A stretch of 64,000 nucleotides of DNA, taken from NCBI GenBank assembly GCA_012934845.2, contig WNNJ02002419.1, positions 213,070 through 277,069 on the forward strand. Direction: 5' to 3'. This document shows, piece after piece, positions 11,001-26,000 of this stretch. Position 1 is the first letter of the stretch. The number at the start of each line of letters is the position of its first letter. The position numbers and the translations under genes were made by a program. The stretch comes from Pomphorhynchus laevis. Taxonomy: Eukaryota; Acanthocephala; Palaeacanthocephala; Echinorhynchida; Pomphorhynchidae. The notes beneath the pieces were generated by a model, which was given only the letters and a program-made list of their open reading frames with translations, searched no databases and was not told the DNA's origin.

Positions 11001-14000
11001 AAAGTAGTTTATTTATGATAAAAAAATCTGTTATAGGGACAACAAGGTAAACAAGGACAAAAAGGAGAAATGGGTTCTGTCGGGAATCAAGGTTCCAGTG
11101 GTGAAAGGGGATATATGGGCAAAACTGGTGAGGAAGGGAAGCCAGGGCAACGAGGAGTTGTTGGTACAAGAGGATTACCTGGTGCTAGTGGGGAAATTGT
11201 ATGCATAAAGTTTAAAGAATATTAACAATGACAATACTTTTGATTAGGGTGCACCGGGATCACCAGGTTCAATAGGTTTACCTGGAGCACCAGGCCCGAA
11301 AGGTTCATCTGGTGAACCGGGACAGCAAGGTTCGAGAGGAGAACCAGGAACACATGGCCCTACAGGGGATGCTGGAAAGCCCGGAAAACCTGGCAAACCA
11401 GGCGCTAGAGGCGATAGAGGTTTTTTTCATCTTTATAATCAGCAGTTTAATAACTAGTATATTAATTAGGAGAATCTGGATTAGCAGGGGAAGCTGGTCC
11501 AATTGGTAAAACAGGTAGTGTTGGAGAATCTGGACAAGTTGGCGAGACAGGTCCACGTGGTAATCCAGGGTTACCTGGCCCTCAAGGATATCCTGGTGCA
11601 CGTGGCGAACCTGGACCGGCTGTAAATGACGGTATGCCTGGGGCAAAAGGTTCCGATGGTATACAAGGTTCACGTGGATATCCTGGTCCATCAGGACCTC
11701 GTGGAGAACCTGGTCGCGATGGTGCTTCTGGACCGCAAGGATCAATTGGACACACTGGACCAACTGTATGTTTATAACATGTTTACTTAATAATGATAAT
11801 TATTGAATTTAGGGTTTAGCAGGTCTTCAAGGTCAAGCAGGACAGACTGGTCCAACAGGTGCACCAGGTAAAGATGGTAAATCGGGTAAAGATGGAAAGT
11901 CAGGCTTGAGAGGCCCTTCTGGCTTGCGAGGCTCAGCTGGCACTAAAGGAATTCAGGGTGAAGAAGGAAAGACCGGACAAGCCGGGCTGCCCGGAAATCG
12001 GGGCTCGATTGTACATTATAAATGAGCTTAGCAAAATTTTACTTATGTAAATTTTTGTTAAGGGATCTGCTGGAAAAGTTGGTGAAAGAGGTCAACGTGG
12101 ACTACCCGGTGCTGCTGGAGTGCCAGGACTAAAAGGGCCTCCTGGGCTACTAGGAGCCTTGGGAGTTAAGGTATTTAAACAGTATTTTTTATATTTTACA
12201 ATGCAAATATATATTACTAAATCAGGGAGCACAAGGCGCTCGTGGAAGTACTGGAGAAAGTGGAAAAGATGGTGAGCCGGGATCCCAAGGATCCGTAGGT
12301 GAACCAGGCGTAATCGGTGAACCTGGCAAGAAAGGTTTGTTTTATCTCAAAAGCTCTAAATATAGCCACTATATAAAGGTGAGCGCGGTGATATTGGAAA
12401 GTCAGGAATCCCGGGAGCCAAGGGGCCAAAAGGTCCTAGCGGTGAAAGAGGATCACTTGGTTCTCCTGGTCAAATTGGACCCATGGTATGTATTTATTTG
12501 TCAATTTGCTTTTTTACTTGTTTTTGTAAATTGTCGTCAGTTTAATTCTAGTAGTCGCAAATTGAATTAACATAAATTTAATCTCTTGTTTAATCACTTA
12601 TTTAATTTGCGATTAATACCAAATCTACACTTTTTAAAATTATAAGCCAACAGCGATAAGCTATTTTTCAGTTGGACCTCATCAGCAGCTGATCTAATAC
12701 TTGCATTCCAAGTTTTGGTCGTGTTTCTCTAAAACATTACACTTTGAAGCATCCAAATGAAATAGTTGAAATTAGTGTCAGAGTTATCCTTAGTAAAACG
12801 ATAACGTTCTAGAAAGATCATGGAAACTTTTCTAATCTCAAATAATACGTCATAGCCTAATATTAATGATAAAGACAAAGCAGTTGATTGACTTACGATA
12901 ATTTAATAATAGTAAAATTTTAGAGATATTAGAGTTTTATCCGTTTTATTGGTTTATCAATTTGTGGTTAAACTTGTGGTAAAATATCTAAACGAACTAT
13001 TAGCGTCCAAATATGTTGATATACTTTCAACAATTCATATATTGTTGTACATGCTAAGATAAGAGTAACGTGAATAGGTAAAACAACATAACGAACTCGG
13101 GTTTGTATCTTTAACGACGAAAACTTTGGTATTCGTCATTGAAGCTTGAAATTAAAGCACAGAAGCGTGGAACTAAAGACATTGGAAATGTTAAACATCA
13201 CAATTTTGAGACGATTTCAACTTTTAATCTAATTGGAGTTATACTAATTCTCACTCTAATTCTAGTTATACTTTGAAGCTTTTCTTTGAAGTAAGATAAT
13301 AAATTTTGAACAAAAATTTCTTTTTATTCTGGAAGAAATACGTTATTGATACAAACAACATAAATATGTCCATCAGCATTTGCTTTTCTTATTTCTATAT
13401 GATTGTAAAAGTGTACTTTTATTTGCAGTATTATTGTTTTAAGGTAAATAATATTTAATATAATTAAAAAATCAATTTATTAATAATACATCAAATTATC
13501 GTTACTTATAGTTAGCATTTTATCGCATATAATTCGTTCTTCATTGCGCTAATTCTGTTTCTACCTATCCATATCCCGGATGGACGCATTATCATTAAAT
13601 TTGAATTCCGATTTTCTCCTGTGGAGGCATGAAGACACAACGTTCATCAATGTAAAGCTTACTTCGTTTCAACGAATTATGCAAGCAATCAGAGTATAAT
13701 TTTCCTGACTTCATCGCACTTCTAGATGCACATGTTCTTATCAACTTGAGCGAATTATTACCCACTCCGCCATCTACAGAGAAAATAGCAGGAACAAAAT
13801 TATTCCTTTCAATAGTTTGTATTCGCTTTTCGTATTTAGATCTTTTTCTTTGTGAATGAAAGTCAAAACAACTCGCAACATCCTAATGAAAGTAAAACGG
13901 ATCAAAATGATTGAATACACTTACGTCTATGACTGCCCGGTCCATCCTACCGTTGTTTATTGAGCTACATACCAAATTAATCCTAGCTGAGTAATCCCTT

Positions 14001-17000
14001 GTTGTCGTAGATTTTTCGAATAAAAAGTTTGAAGGGACCGGTTGGAGTTTTAATTCGACATCAACCAAATTAAAGCCGACTTTTAAAATGTCTGCTAATA
14101 CGTCACGGACAGCATGAAATCTAATAAAAGTGTTTCCGCTTACCTTCTGTGATAGCTCTACTGCTAGGATGCAATTGTAGTCGGCATATTCTAAATTATA
14201 ACGTACGTTCATTGCATCGCGAAACTGTCTTGAGTTAAGGTAACACCTATTGTTTCGTACTGGAATGTGATTCAAACAGGAATAAGATCCTCTATGTATA
14301 GCGTGATCAATAACGACTCCCCATCTCAAACTATCAATATTAATCAGACCTTCTCTCGTAATTTTATAATCGGCTTCTTTCTCATTATGAATTTATTTCA
14401 AATAATTATTTTCCTTTATCAGTCGTTAATCAGATTAAGTAATGCCATTTCTCTTGAACTTATGTAATTTAATCTCGAATCGTGGCACGAACTGCGAACT
14501 CCTATGCCACCATGGCATGTGGGTAAGAAAATCAGTCTCTTTAACGTCTTATCCATATGATTACGCCCAATCATCGATGATAAAGCTGCTCACTTATAAA
14601 TGTGTCAATGTCATAGAACCATTCGGTACAGATAGGAGAGTAGTTCTTTGTACGTAAGTCAGCTCGCATTGTAGGGCCTTTGTTAGCAAAGTATAAACGA
14701 CATGATCATCTAAAACATCTAACTCTTATAGCATTAGCATATCATCTAGCTAAACCGCAATCTTACTTTTCAACTGATCCATTATATATTCATCAGTACC
14801 TATATAACTTCCGAGAGCTTTGATTCCATTATGCGTAATATTTATCTTTATATCACTAAAATCTTTTTAATCGTATATTGCCATATCTCTAATTATCAAA
14901 AGAAAACATTTACTGGCTTTTACATAATAACCAAAATTAGGAATGATATTATTGATAGCCTTCCATGCTTGCTGCACGGAAGGCTATCAATAATATCAGC
15001 TATAAAAAACCTATTAGAAGACAAAAAATTATATTCGTCAATAGTTTGTTAACGTGTTTATTCTTTGATGAAATTAGATGTTGGCGCGATAACTAGGGAA
15101 GCGATGAATAGAACATTAGTGTTATACAACAGATCAGTCAATAGGTTTGAAGACTTGCAAAAATAACTTTGATTTAAATTTCAAATTTAGAATACTACCT
15201 ACTCAACATTTCTATTAAATTGTTTTAGATATTATCAGAATGCCATAATATTGAAATTAGTGTCCAATGATACGTTTGATGTAGTTTTAAATTGTTCAGA
15301 GCATTTAAACATCGAGATGAATAGAAAAAGAAAATTATTGTTATTTTTTAAAACATAATACTTGAAAAGGACTTTTGCAGTAGTCGAAAATTTGTGAACA
15401 ATAATTTACTTTTTCTATTAAACGCCCTGAATAATTGAAATTAGTATGACAATTAGTAAACTAATTAAAATTAATTTCGAATTAATTTTATTCAAATTAA
15501 AATTCTTATTTGACATTTTATAATTACCGTGATACTTTAATGAGATTATGAATAGATTTTTATTTACTATTTACAATAGAATATTTTGATAAATATTTTA
15601 TGTAATTTTCAGGGACCAGTTGGTGAAATAGGTCAGCAAGGATTTGACGGAGAACAAGGTCAACAAGGCGAACCCGGAGAAAAAGGAGAAAGTGGTAATA
15701 AAGGTTCTTCAGGACCACAAGGGGCTCCTGGAGATAATGGATCCGATGGTAATACAGGAAGACCTGGTCTTGCAGGGAGAGATGGACTACCGGGATTACA
15801 AGGTAAAACAGGGTCACCTGGCAAAGAAGGTGAACGAGGTAAACCTGGTGAAAGAGGTGTACCAGGACTTAAAGGTCTGCAGGTTAGAAAATTATTTTTT
15901 AAGTTTAATTAGATATAAAATACTAAATTAGTTGATTTGCTTTGTTTCTATCAAACTATCTAATTATTAGATTGTAATTATTACTATTTTTATAGAATAT
16001 GAATCCAAGTGTATTTATTTCATTATCATTCACTAAAACAATTTTAAAATGGATATGTTAATAGCAGTGTTTCTTAAAAGCATTGTTATGTGTTTTAAAA
16101 TCAGAAACTAGTTATCTCAAGGTTTAAAATGTAAATATGTTTTTGAAAACACTTATAAATTCATTCATGATCTTAATAAACTTTTCTTCCATTCAAAAAT
16201 TACGTTTAAAGAGTCGTAAATTTAAATTTTTTTATTCTTTCTTTAAACTTTATATTTGGAGACAGATTGATAACATACGAAATAAATTTATAAATGTATA
16301 TTTCGCTAGCTCTTGAAAACGTCAAAAAATTTGTCTTATAAATTGTTTTTTTATAAGAATGTTCTTTCTGTTAAATAAGCTAGCAAATATATTTCGTATT
16401 TTTCCAACCCTCCTAAAAATTGAAAGTTTGAAGCTTGCAACATATAAAATATATCGATTTTATTTTCTTCGATTTTGATCCAGATTAAAAATAGTAAATT
16501 AATTGATCGACTTTAAATGGTGAGGCAATTTTTATTTCTTAAAGAGCTGATTTATTGAAGTTATTCTTTAAATGCAATTATCCGTGGCATTATAGTCACC
16601 AAAATACGGTAAAACAGTAGCAAAATATGTTATTTTCATATACTAAATGTATTTATATCAATTATAATATTAATAATTTTAGAGTTTAATATTTTAGAGT
16701 TTAATATTTTAGAGTAAATTATTTATCATAAAATCGTGTATTTCTGTATAGCTATCCGAAAAAATATGATATCTTCAGCTGAAAAATGTCGCTAAATAAT
16801 TAATATGATCATTTTAATAAAAAATGATCCTATTAATTTGTGAGACTTGTATGCCCGTCACAGATCAATAGACTACTTCCAAATCAAGTAGGTGTTGGTG
16901 TTCCAATGGCTGTAGAGGTCAGTGTTCTTTCAGCGAGATTGTTCCTCAAGTTCAATCCCTCTTCGGAGCTTTTGAAGCTGGATTTTCATAACACATACAA

Positions 17001-20000
17001 TTGCCTGGATTAAGGCGGACTCCGTAACGAAGCGGAACAGACGCTAAAGAAAAAGAAGATTCAATTGCCTGGATCAATCAAATCTAGCGTTCGAAAGCTA
17101 GTACAGAACTGCTATCTTTCGTTACTTGCTGTTACGCAAGTAACATCAAGTAACATCGACTCCTCACTTTTATTCGGCAATAGGGTAATTTCTTCTAGCA
17201 GCGATGTCCAGCAAATAGACTCTTTTGGAACTTTTTATTCTCGCATATCATTAATTCCTTAGCACACAGCTTGAAGTTTCTATTTATTTTTGGTATTTGG
17301 ACGATGGGACATTGGGTGAACCAGACGATTTTCTCCGTAGTGACGTGTTCCACATATTCTCGATAGGAGAAAAACTGGGTTTGCGAGCTGATCAGCAATA
17401 ATCCGACAGTTGACGGGGATCTAAAACGACTTTACCTGAACTGAGCTGAATTTCCCGAAGTGAGGCATCGCTACTCGGATGCCCGATATTTGGTTTTGAT
17501 CACATCCGAACACGACTTAAGGTTGCGTTAACTCAGCTAGGATGGCAAGCAGTTATCTTTGCTCCCTCATCAGGATGAACTCATCCTGATGTCCCGTTCC
17601 TTAAGTCTTCCACGGATTGTGCATCTTATTAGAATCTCAACATGCTAGGAGTGATCTGACCTCCTGAGGAATTTCGATAAGTTCCAATTGCAAATTTTCA
17701 CGGAAAGTCTTAACGTAAAAATCGATAAACTAACGGATATTCAGGCGCTCATGTCGTTTCATTTTGCTGGTCTTGATTTGCAATCCGTATGCAACTTCGC
17801 AGTTCTAACCTTCTTCACCTCGATCGCCGCCTCGATCGGGATTGTAACTGCAACTTTGGAGAAATCAGAAATCAATTCAGTAACTTTTTTACACGACGTT
17901 GACTATTCCGTCAGTTCCATTCGGCGCCGGCAAAATGCATCGGATCACACAGAGAAAAAACAAACTCAAAGACTTTGGTTGAATCTTCAGTATGAAAGAT
18001 GTCACGCCAAGATGGTCGACGATTCCCCCATTTGGTTGGCAAAATTTGTTTACTATCAACAAAAAACGGGTTTAGCGGTCTTTTTGGAGGCAAATCCATC
18101 AGCCACGTTCAGAACCAAGTTCGACGATACCTCCTGCTCGTTGGCAATCGGCATTAGACTTGGTGAAACACCTCGCAGTTCGTTTAAATGCGCATGTTGA
18201 TCAACTGCTGAACCCTTTGACGCCCTCAACTGTCGCCAATTGGAATCGCGTCACAGCCGTCATGCGACAGTAAACAATTTGATACGACAGGCACTCTGTT
18301 CTGCCGGCGTTCCCGCACGTCTTGATCCGCCGTGACTCTGTAATCCGCCGATGGTAAACGACCAGACGGTGTGTCCTTAGTCCCATAGAGCTCCTGTTGT
18401 CTGCTGGTTTGGAATTTCACATGTCCCAATTCTCTAGCGCCGAGCTGGTCAGCAACTGCAATTCATTCACCAAATGCCGTGCCCTCTGAAGCCGATCATC
18501 GCAAGCGTCCCAAATACATCAAACTTAACAGCTCTGTTTACGAGTTTGACCTGACTGTTTTCGATACTCTTGGTAATCCCGGCGAATCTGCAATGGAGTT
18601 TCTGTGTGTCTTCTGGAATCGATCAGGGAAGACGACTCAAGAGTCGCGTACATGTAGATAGCTGTTACAGCGAATGAGAGCTGAAATTCAACGGGGCAAC
18701 ATCTCGTGCATATTGTAAGCCATCCCAGCGGATTGCGCCCTGTATGCTTTGTTGAAATATGGTTCATAATTGTGCATAAAAAGGTTTTTTAATAAGGATT
18801 TCATTCAAATGTTTATAGAAGAATTTATTAAGTCACATTTAAGTAATTAATCCTTAAATAGTATTATCATAAACTAATTAAAATAATAGGGATACATTTC
18901 CTTCTTAGCAACATGTAACTGCAATTGACTAAGAAAATTGGGATTTGATAAACAAAATATAGAAATTTAAATTTAAAAGAGTGTTAGAAAAATAAAGCTA
19001 TAACTTATAAAGCTATAACAATTTACTTATAATAAATTAATAGTGCAAAAGTAATAATAAATTAATAATATCTTAAGGTTATTAACGCACTTATTTGACT
19101 AATGACAATAACTGAATATTTCACTGAACATGATGAAGGCAATATAATTCTGTATATGTTAAAATGCTACTATACATTATATTTTTAATAGATCATAATT
19201 ATCAGAATAAAAATGATTACTTATCCATCAATTTTATAATTGTTTTTTGTTAACGAATGCAAATTATTGATACGAAAATTATAATAAATTGATATTTTTT
19301 GACTTGTACCAATTTAAATCTAAACAACTTTCAATATAATTATGATTGTCAGGAATGACATTGTTAAAAAATATTTAAAGTTACAAAACTTTAAAATTCA
19401 TATATGTAACTGTATAAATAATGTTGTTTATACTTATTATTTTGTAAAATTTAATTTTAAATAGGGTGAAATAGGTGAGCAAGGAAAAGAAGGAGGAAAG
19501 GGATCGGTTGGTGATATCGGTCCCCCGGGAGAAAAAGGTGATGAAGGCCAGATTGGAGAACGCGGTTCGGCTGGACCAAAAGGTGCTAAAGGTTTAAGAG
19601 GCAAATCGGGAGAAAGAGGATCTCCAGGATTTCCTGGGATGATTGGAAATCCAGGCATGATGGGACAACCAGGTTTACTTTACTGACTAATATTAACTAC
19701 TAATATTTTTATATAAATCAAGGTTTACCGGGTAAAAGCGGAGAGAAAGGAGTAGACGGAGAAATAGGGTCATCGGGACGACCTGGCAAACGTGGTGCGC
19801 AAGGACGACTTGGAGTTCAAGGAAAGGCGGGAGCACCTGGTCCAGACGGATCGCCAGGAAAACAAGGTGCTATCGGGAATATAGGAAAGCCTGGTAGTCC
19901 AGGTAAGATAGGTGAAGGCGGTTTACCTGGAGAACAAGGTCCAACTGGAACACAAGGAAACCAGGGTGAAAGAGGAGAAACTGGACCTATGGGAAAACCA

Positions 20001-23000
20001 GTAAGACTATTTTTTATTTAAAAATGAGCATTTCCTTCTTTAGGGAAAGCCAGGTAGGCCCGGAAAGCGAGGTGAACATGGAGATCGCGGAGAAACCGGT
20101 GAGCCAGGTGATGACGGAATTCCCGGAAAGCGAGGACCCGCAGGCGATAAGGTAAATTAAATAATAAAAGTTTTTAAACTAATTGATTTCTTTAGGGAGG
20201 AAAAGGTGATAAAGGATGGACTGGAGCACCTGGTATTCCAGGCAAACCTGGTGAGAAAGGCCCTATGGGTGAGCAAGGTGTTGTCGGCACGCCGGGAGCT
20301 CCAGGAGAACCCGGACCATCGGGACATATTGGAGAGCCAGGTCCAACTGGCCTTCGTGGCCCACGCGGGTCGCAAGTAAGCGTTAAATAGTTAAAGTTTT
20401 GGATGTCGTAAGCAATGATTTATAATATAATTTTAATTCGTTTGTAAAATAATTTCTTGATTGTTTTGATTATGTAAAATGTTTGCTTAGATACTTGGAT
20501 TGTATATCTGCTGTCTAATATAGTTCTAAATTATATCTAGGATAAATAATCACATGCAATTCGCAAATTTATCTTTAGATAAATTGTACGATAAATTGCA
20601 TGATAATAAATGATTAACACTATAAATCATAGTTAAAATTAATTAAAGACGACAAAACAAAAAATAGTTGCAGTTAAAATTTTAATTTTTTATTAAATAT
20701 ACTATATCCTGATTATTGTACGATCTAGAATAATGATTGTCATATCATTATTTATCTCGAATATATTATAAATCAATTATTAATTTATTAAATATATGCT
20801 ACAATTATAGCATTTATCTTCTAAAATATTGTTAAATATTTATTCCAATTTACACACATTTAAAAGAATTCACACTAGTTAAATAAATGATTATTTATTA
20901 TTAGAAACAACTTTGCAACAAACAACCTTCTCTAAGATTAAAGTTACAAACTATTTCTTTTTACATTCTAAAAACGTATATCAATTAATTGTAAAACTTG
21001 CTATATTCCCTAGAATATTTTAATGTATTGTTATATATTATAATAATATAATATATTATAATTATATATATTATATAGTTATATTATAATTATATATAAT
21101 TACAATTGAGGAAGCTCACTTGAGCCAAAAGTCTTAAGAAATTATTTGCTTCAAGCCGGTGTCTTTATTAATAGTTTACCTGTCATCGATAAATCAACTT
21201 ATATATATTTATTTTTGTATATTTATTTATAAATATATATTTATTCATTGTGAACAAGTCAATAACTTTGATTATGTTTAGGACGTCATAAATATAAGAC
21301 GATAAATTATATATAAATAATATATTTTTAATAAATATATTAATAATTTATTTATTAAATGAATATTCTTTAAATCAATATTTATTAATCATTAATTAAT
21401 ATTTATTAATCAATAATTATTAACTCAATATATTTAATATATTAGTAAATATAATAAATACATTGAGACAATTAACGGCTAGCATTCAATGTGAACGTGA
21501 CTATATTTTAATGACGGATATAATAAATATATAAACATCTTTTACAGTATTTGGTATAACATAGGATATAGTGACATTTGATTGACATTTGATAGTTTGC
21601 CATCTAAATATTAATAATATTAATTTATTTAAATTAACATCAAATTAATTTTTAAGGATACAGCTATTGATATATGAATTCATATATTCACAAATAATAC
21701 ACATTAGTACATATTTAAAAAACAATTTGCCTAAATTTATTCCTAAATTTCATAAATCAAATCTTCTTAATAATGTAGGGTCTTCCTGGAAGAGATGGCG
21801 TACCAGGACCGATGGGACCAGAAGGGCGCGCTGGTCCTCCTGGTCCACCTGGGCCTCCTGGAGAAGGTTCAGGATACGATGCTGCAGCACTTAGCAGCAT
21901 TTTATCTGCTCAACAAATGATGAAGGGTCCATTTATACAACCGTTGGCTCTATCTCCAAATCCAGGGACACCAGCTGAATCAAATGGACCACCAGCTGAT
22001 CTTACTGGTCATGGATCTGCTCCTCCAACTTTCGATGATGATAACGAAGATATTGATGACGAATATGATGATAGTGAAGAATTTCGTCGATGGCTACGTG
22101 ATACAGCCTCCAATTTGGCTAACAACGTTGATGGAAGCAAATACAATCCTGCTAAGTCATGTCGTCATCTTAAAGAGGCCAATCCCGATATCAAAACAGA
22201 CGGATATTACTGGATTGACCCTAACCAAGGATCAGTAAATGACGCGATTCAAGTTTTATGTGTCTTTACTGAAGACAAAGCTGAATCTTGCATAGCTCCA
22301 CGAGTATCTACTTCGATGGATGTAACTAAACAGTTACAAGAGAAGGATGACGATCTCGCGTGGATTAATTCAAAGGATGCATTACTCCAGGTAATAATTT
22401 ACATTTGCCAAAATAAAATGCATCTTTAAAATACGGTTTCATTATTATTATTGGAACTTACAATTTTTAATTAGGAAATAAATAAGATTTTTATATAATT
22501 TTAATTAGCTTATCATACACGGTCTTGTCATGAAAACATTTTTACTGTTAAATTTTTAACAATTAATAACTTGTATTTATTAGAATATGTACCAAGCAAA
22601 TACTCTACAAATATCAGCATTACAAGAAATATCAAGCCAAGCTCATCAAAATGTTACCTATCATTGCAAGAACAGTCAAATAATTGATAAGGATAGATCA
22701 CTTATCTTATTAGGATGGAATGACGTGTTCATTAGTGGAGTCAGTGATGATCGAACCAGGCAGTATATAGTAAAAGAAGATTCATGCAAGGTAAGAAACA
22801 TAATTAACAAAAATTATGAATAACTGATTTTTTAATTATAAATTTTGGACCAAAATCAATTAAAAACTATATTTGCATATTATTCCGAGTGCTTTCGCCA
22901 CAAATAAGGAAAACAATAACACATTTAACAGGTCGCCCTCTAACAGTTGTTTGTTCAAATTAATTTTTTGTTTACCAGAGATTTGCATTGTTTTGCTTAA

Positions 23001-26000
23001 GTATTTGAGGGATATTTATTATTAGGATTCTTTAAGTTTAGTAAAAAGGTTCATTTTACGAAAAGACGGTTCGATCTGCGAAGGAAAGTCAATGGAACAT
23101 TTATACAAACATGTATATTTAATGCATGTAATACATTTAATAATGATATAATTTAATACATTTAATACACATTTTTTTATTACTAAAATCAAAATAAACC
23201 TTTGTGTAACACTACGTATGAATCATTTGTTCGAGTAGTTCAGAAATATTATTGTTTTATAAAACCGCCCCAGTCGTTTATGATGTCCTTTGTCGACCCA
23301 CTGATCCTGTCAACACATGCACTTCTAATCACATGTCTTCACTTCCCGTCACCCCAGTCTCTTCACTTCTGCCTCGTTTCTCAATAACTAACATCCCTTA
23401 ATCAAAATTACCTCTACCAACCTCCACAATCCTTCTACTCATAACCTCTCCTCACATCGCTCACCACCCTCTATATTATCTAAACCACTTTGTCTTCCGT
23501 TGTCAAACCAACTTCCTTGATATCCTCAACTCCCAACTCTCCTGACGTGATTTCACCAACTCACGTTACTCGTCCTCCTTTACAAAAACGCTTTCCTTCT
23601 CGCGATCGTTGCGTCATCGTCACTAATATCAATCCCTCCACCTCTTTATCTCCACAAGCACGTCTCGAACACAATGTTTCCGCATTCAGATCCATCCTCT
23701 CGTCTCTTGTTCCTGCGGATAAACCATCCTTTTTAGACAACATCTCCCATGTCGCGTTCATCCGCCTAAAAAAATCTTCTCAATCTAATCCTTCACAGCC
23801 CCTCTCCGAAAAATTGTTTTCAAGCATCGCACTCACGCGTCCTCTGTCCTCTCCCAACGATTCAAACTCATGTTCTCTTAAGCCACTCGCATTTTCCCCG
23901 ATCGCACCCTCTCCGAAATCACTCAACTCTCATCTACCCGCATTAAAAACGCCTTCGCGAGTAAAACGGCAAATTTCTCCATCCGAAACATCGACGTAAA
24001 TTTTCAAGTTGTCCCAGGTTTAGGCCCCTGTTCCTCTACTCAACATAGCAGCGGGACTAAATACATACTAATGATGTATTTCCTCTGATAAAACTATCCA
24101 GTATCTTATTATAATAAAAAGTATATTATTTATTATCCATCCATAAAAATTTGCCACTTAAGAGTTTAAATTTATTCTTTATATTATTGTGTTGATTTAT
24201 ATATTTTACTATTTTCTGCTTGATGTTATTTTTATAGTAACCTAGTTTAAAATATGTATCTATTAAATTATTTAAATGATTTTGAAGAAAGCCAATATCA
24301 TTACATATTGTTGCAATTCTTAAAATTTCATTATTTAATGTATTATATTTTATATTATATGGTATGCATGAATGCTCATGCAAAAATATGTTTCTTGTAA
24401 GTTTAAATATGTCATCTTTACGATGTAAATTAATATTAGTTTCAGTTAATGTTAATTTAATGTTCATATCTAGATATACACCTTCTTTATCATTAATATT
24501 GGTTTTGTTAAGAATAAGGCTTTCTGGATAAATTTGTTCACTAATTGAATAAAAATTATTAGAATTAAATACACATACATCATCAATGTATCAAAACATA
24601 TATTTCATATATTTATGTTGTTTAGATTTAGTTTTTACACAGTTATGAACAAATTCATATTCTATAAAGCTTTAAAACAAGTCAGCTATAATTAGGCTAA
24701 TATTACCACCCATTGGAACACCTTTTACTTGTCTAAATATAGATGTCCCTACTTTTAAATAATTTTGATTTATCAAAATATTTGAGGATTCTATTAATTC
24801 AATTTTATCCAATAAATTTTATTCCAATATATTTCAACACTCGACCGAATCTTGGTCGAGTGTAACATTCAGGTACACTAAACCAGAAGGATCATTATGA
24901 AAACTTCTGAATACATCATCAACGTAACGCCACAATTTTATCAAACCAGATATGTGCACGTAAATATCGTTTTCCAATTCTCATGTACACGTCTACTAGT
25001 GCATGTGCTAAGGGAGGAATTATTGACACAACATATGCTTTGCTTGTACAATACTGCTTGAATAGTAAAATATAGATTTAATCGTGCATAATAAAACTGT
25101 TCTGTTTTATGATTTTTGTTTCAGTTGCTTACGTTCCAACGCGAGCGGTTTTGTTTATTTTGCAATTGTACGTTAGTGAGGTATGCTCATATAAATGTCA
25201 ACATTTGCAAAGTAAACATGGTTGTGGTTGTATTTCCGGATTTCTTTATTTCCACTAGGACTATCCTGTATCGTCGACATAGTTGATTCGCGGTGTTTCA
25301 CAATTAAGTATCACTACGGACTTCATTCATACATTTGTGAGTGGGTCAGGCAATTTCTATCGAAGTCTTTCAGAGTTTGTGTGGGGGTGTGTTTTCTTAT
25401 TCGGTAAATATTAATTTTGGCGTACCGCAGGGATCAGTCCTTGGCCCACTGCTCTTTATAATCTTCATGAATGATTTGCTACTCTGCTTATCATGCTCTC
25501 ATCTAGCTTTTACAGACGATCTAAAGATTTGATCGATCATTAGAAGTCCATCCGATCGAGTATCGTTACAAAATGATAAAAACTCTATGTTCAATTGATG
25601 CAAATATACTGGATTAAGGTTAAATGTTGAAGAAAATGTCCGCATGCAATTAGGTCGCCCGTCTGAAACTCTTATGTACTACATTGTCTTAAAAGAAGTT
25701 TCTCAACATAAAGATTTAGGCAATATTGTCCATCGATACTTGAAAACAAAGTTGAACACCAACTTCACTCGAGGTAAAGCTACTCGGGCATTATATTGTA
25801 TAAAAATCGCATTCCTCAGATTAAGCTGTTAAATGTTCTAGAGGTTATTTACCTCCCTTATCGGGCCATACTTAAAATACTGCATTCAGGCTTGTTTTTC
25901 TGTCATCAAGCGAGAACTATAAGTTCAGGAGTATATTCTTAGGCTGGATTCGATGCGCTGTGTTGGATTAGGTGTTAGTGATTATCATGTACGTCTTAGC

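Noticed and set aside
11305-11763. 152-codon minus-strand frame opposite collagen exons
   Set aside because: It is the antisense shadow of Gly-X-Y codons, as are 15560-15817, 19437-19658 and 20157-20375 on the minus strand.
23490-23999. 169-codon Ser/Pro-rich frame as a host gene
   Set aside because: The second half is a frameshifted reading of a LINE ORF1 block, and codon use matches the neighbouring LINEs, not the collagen.
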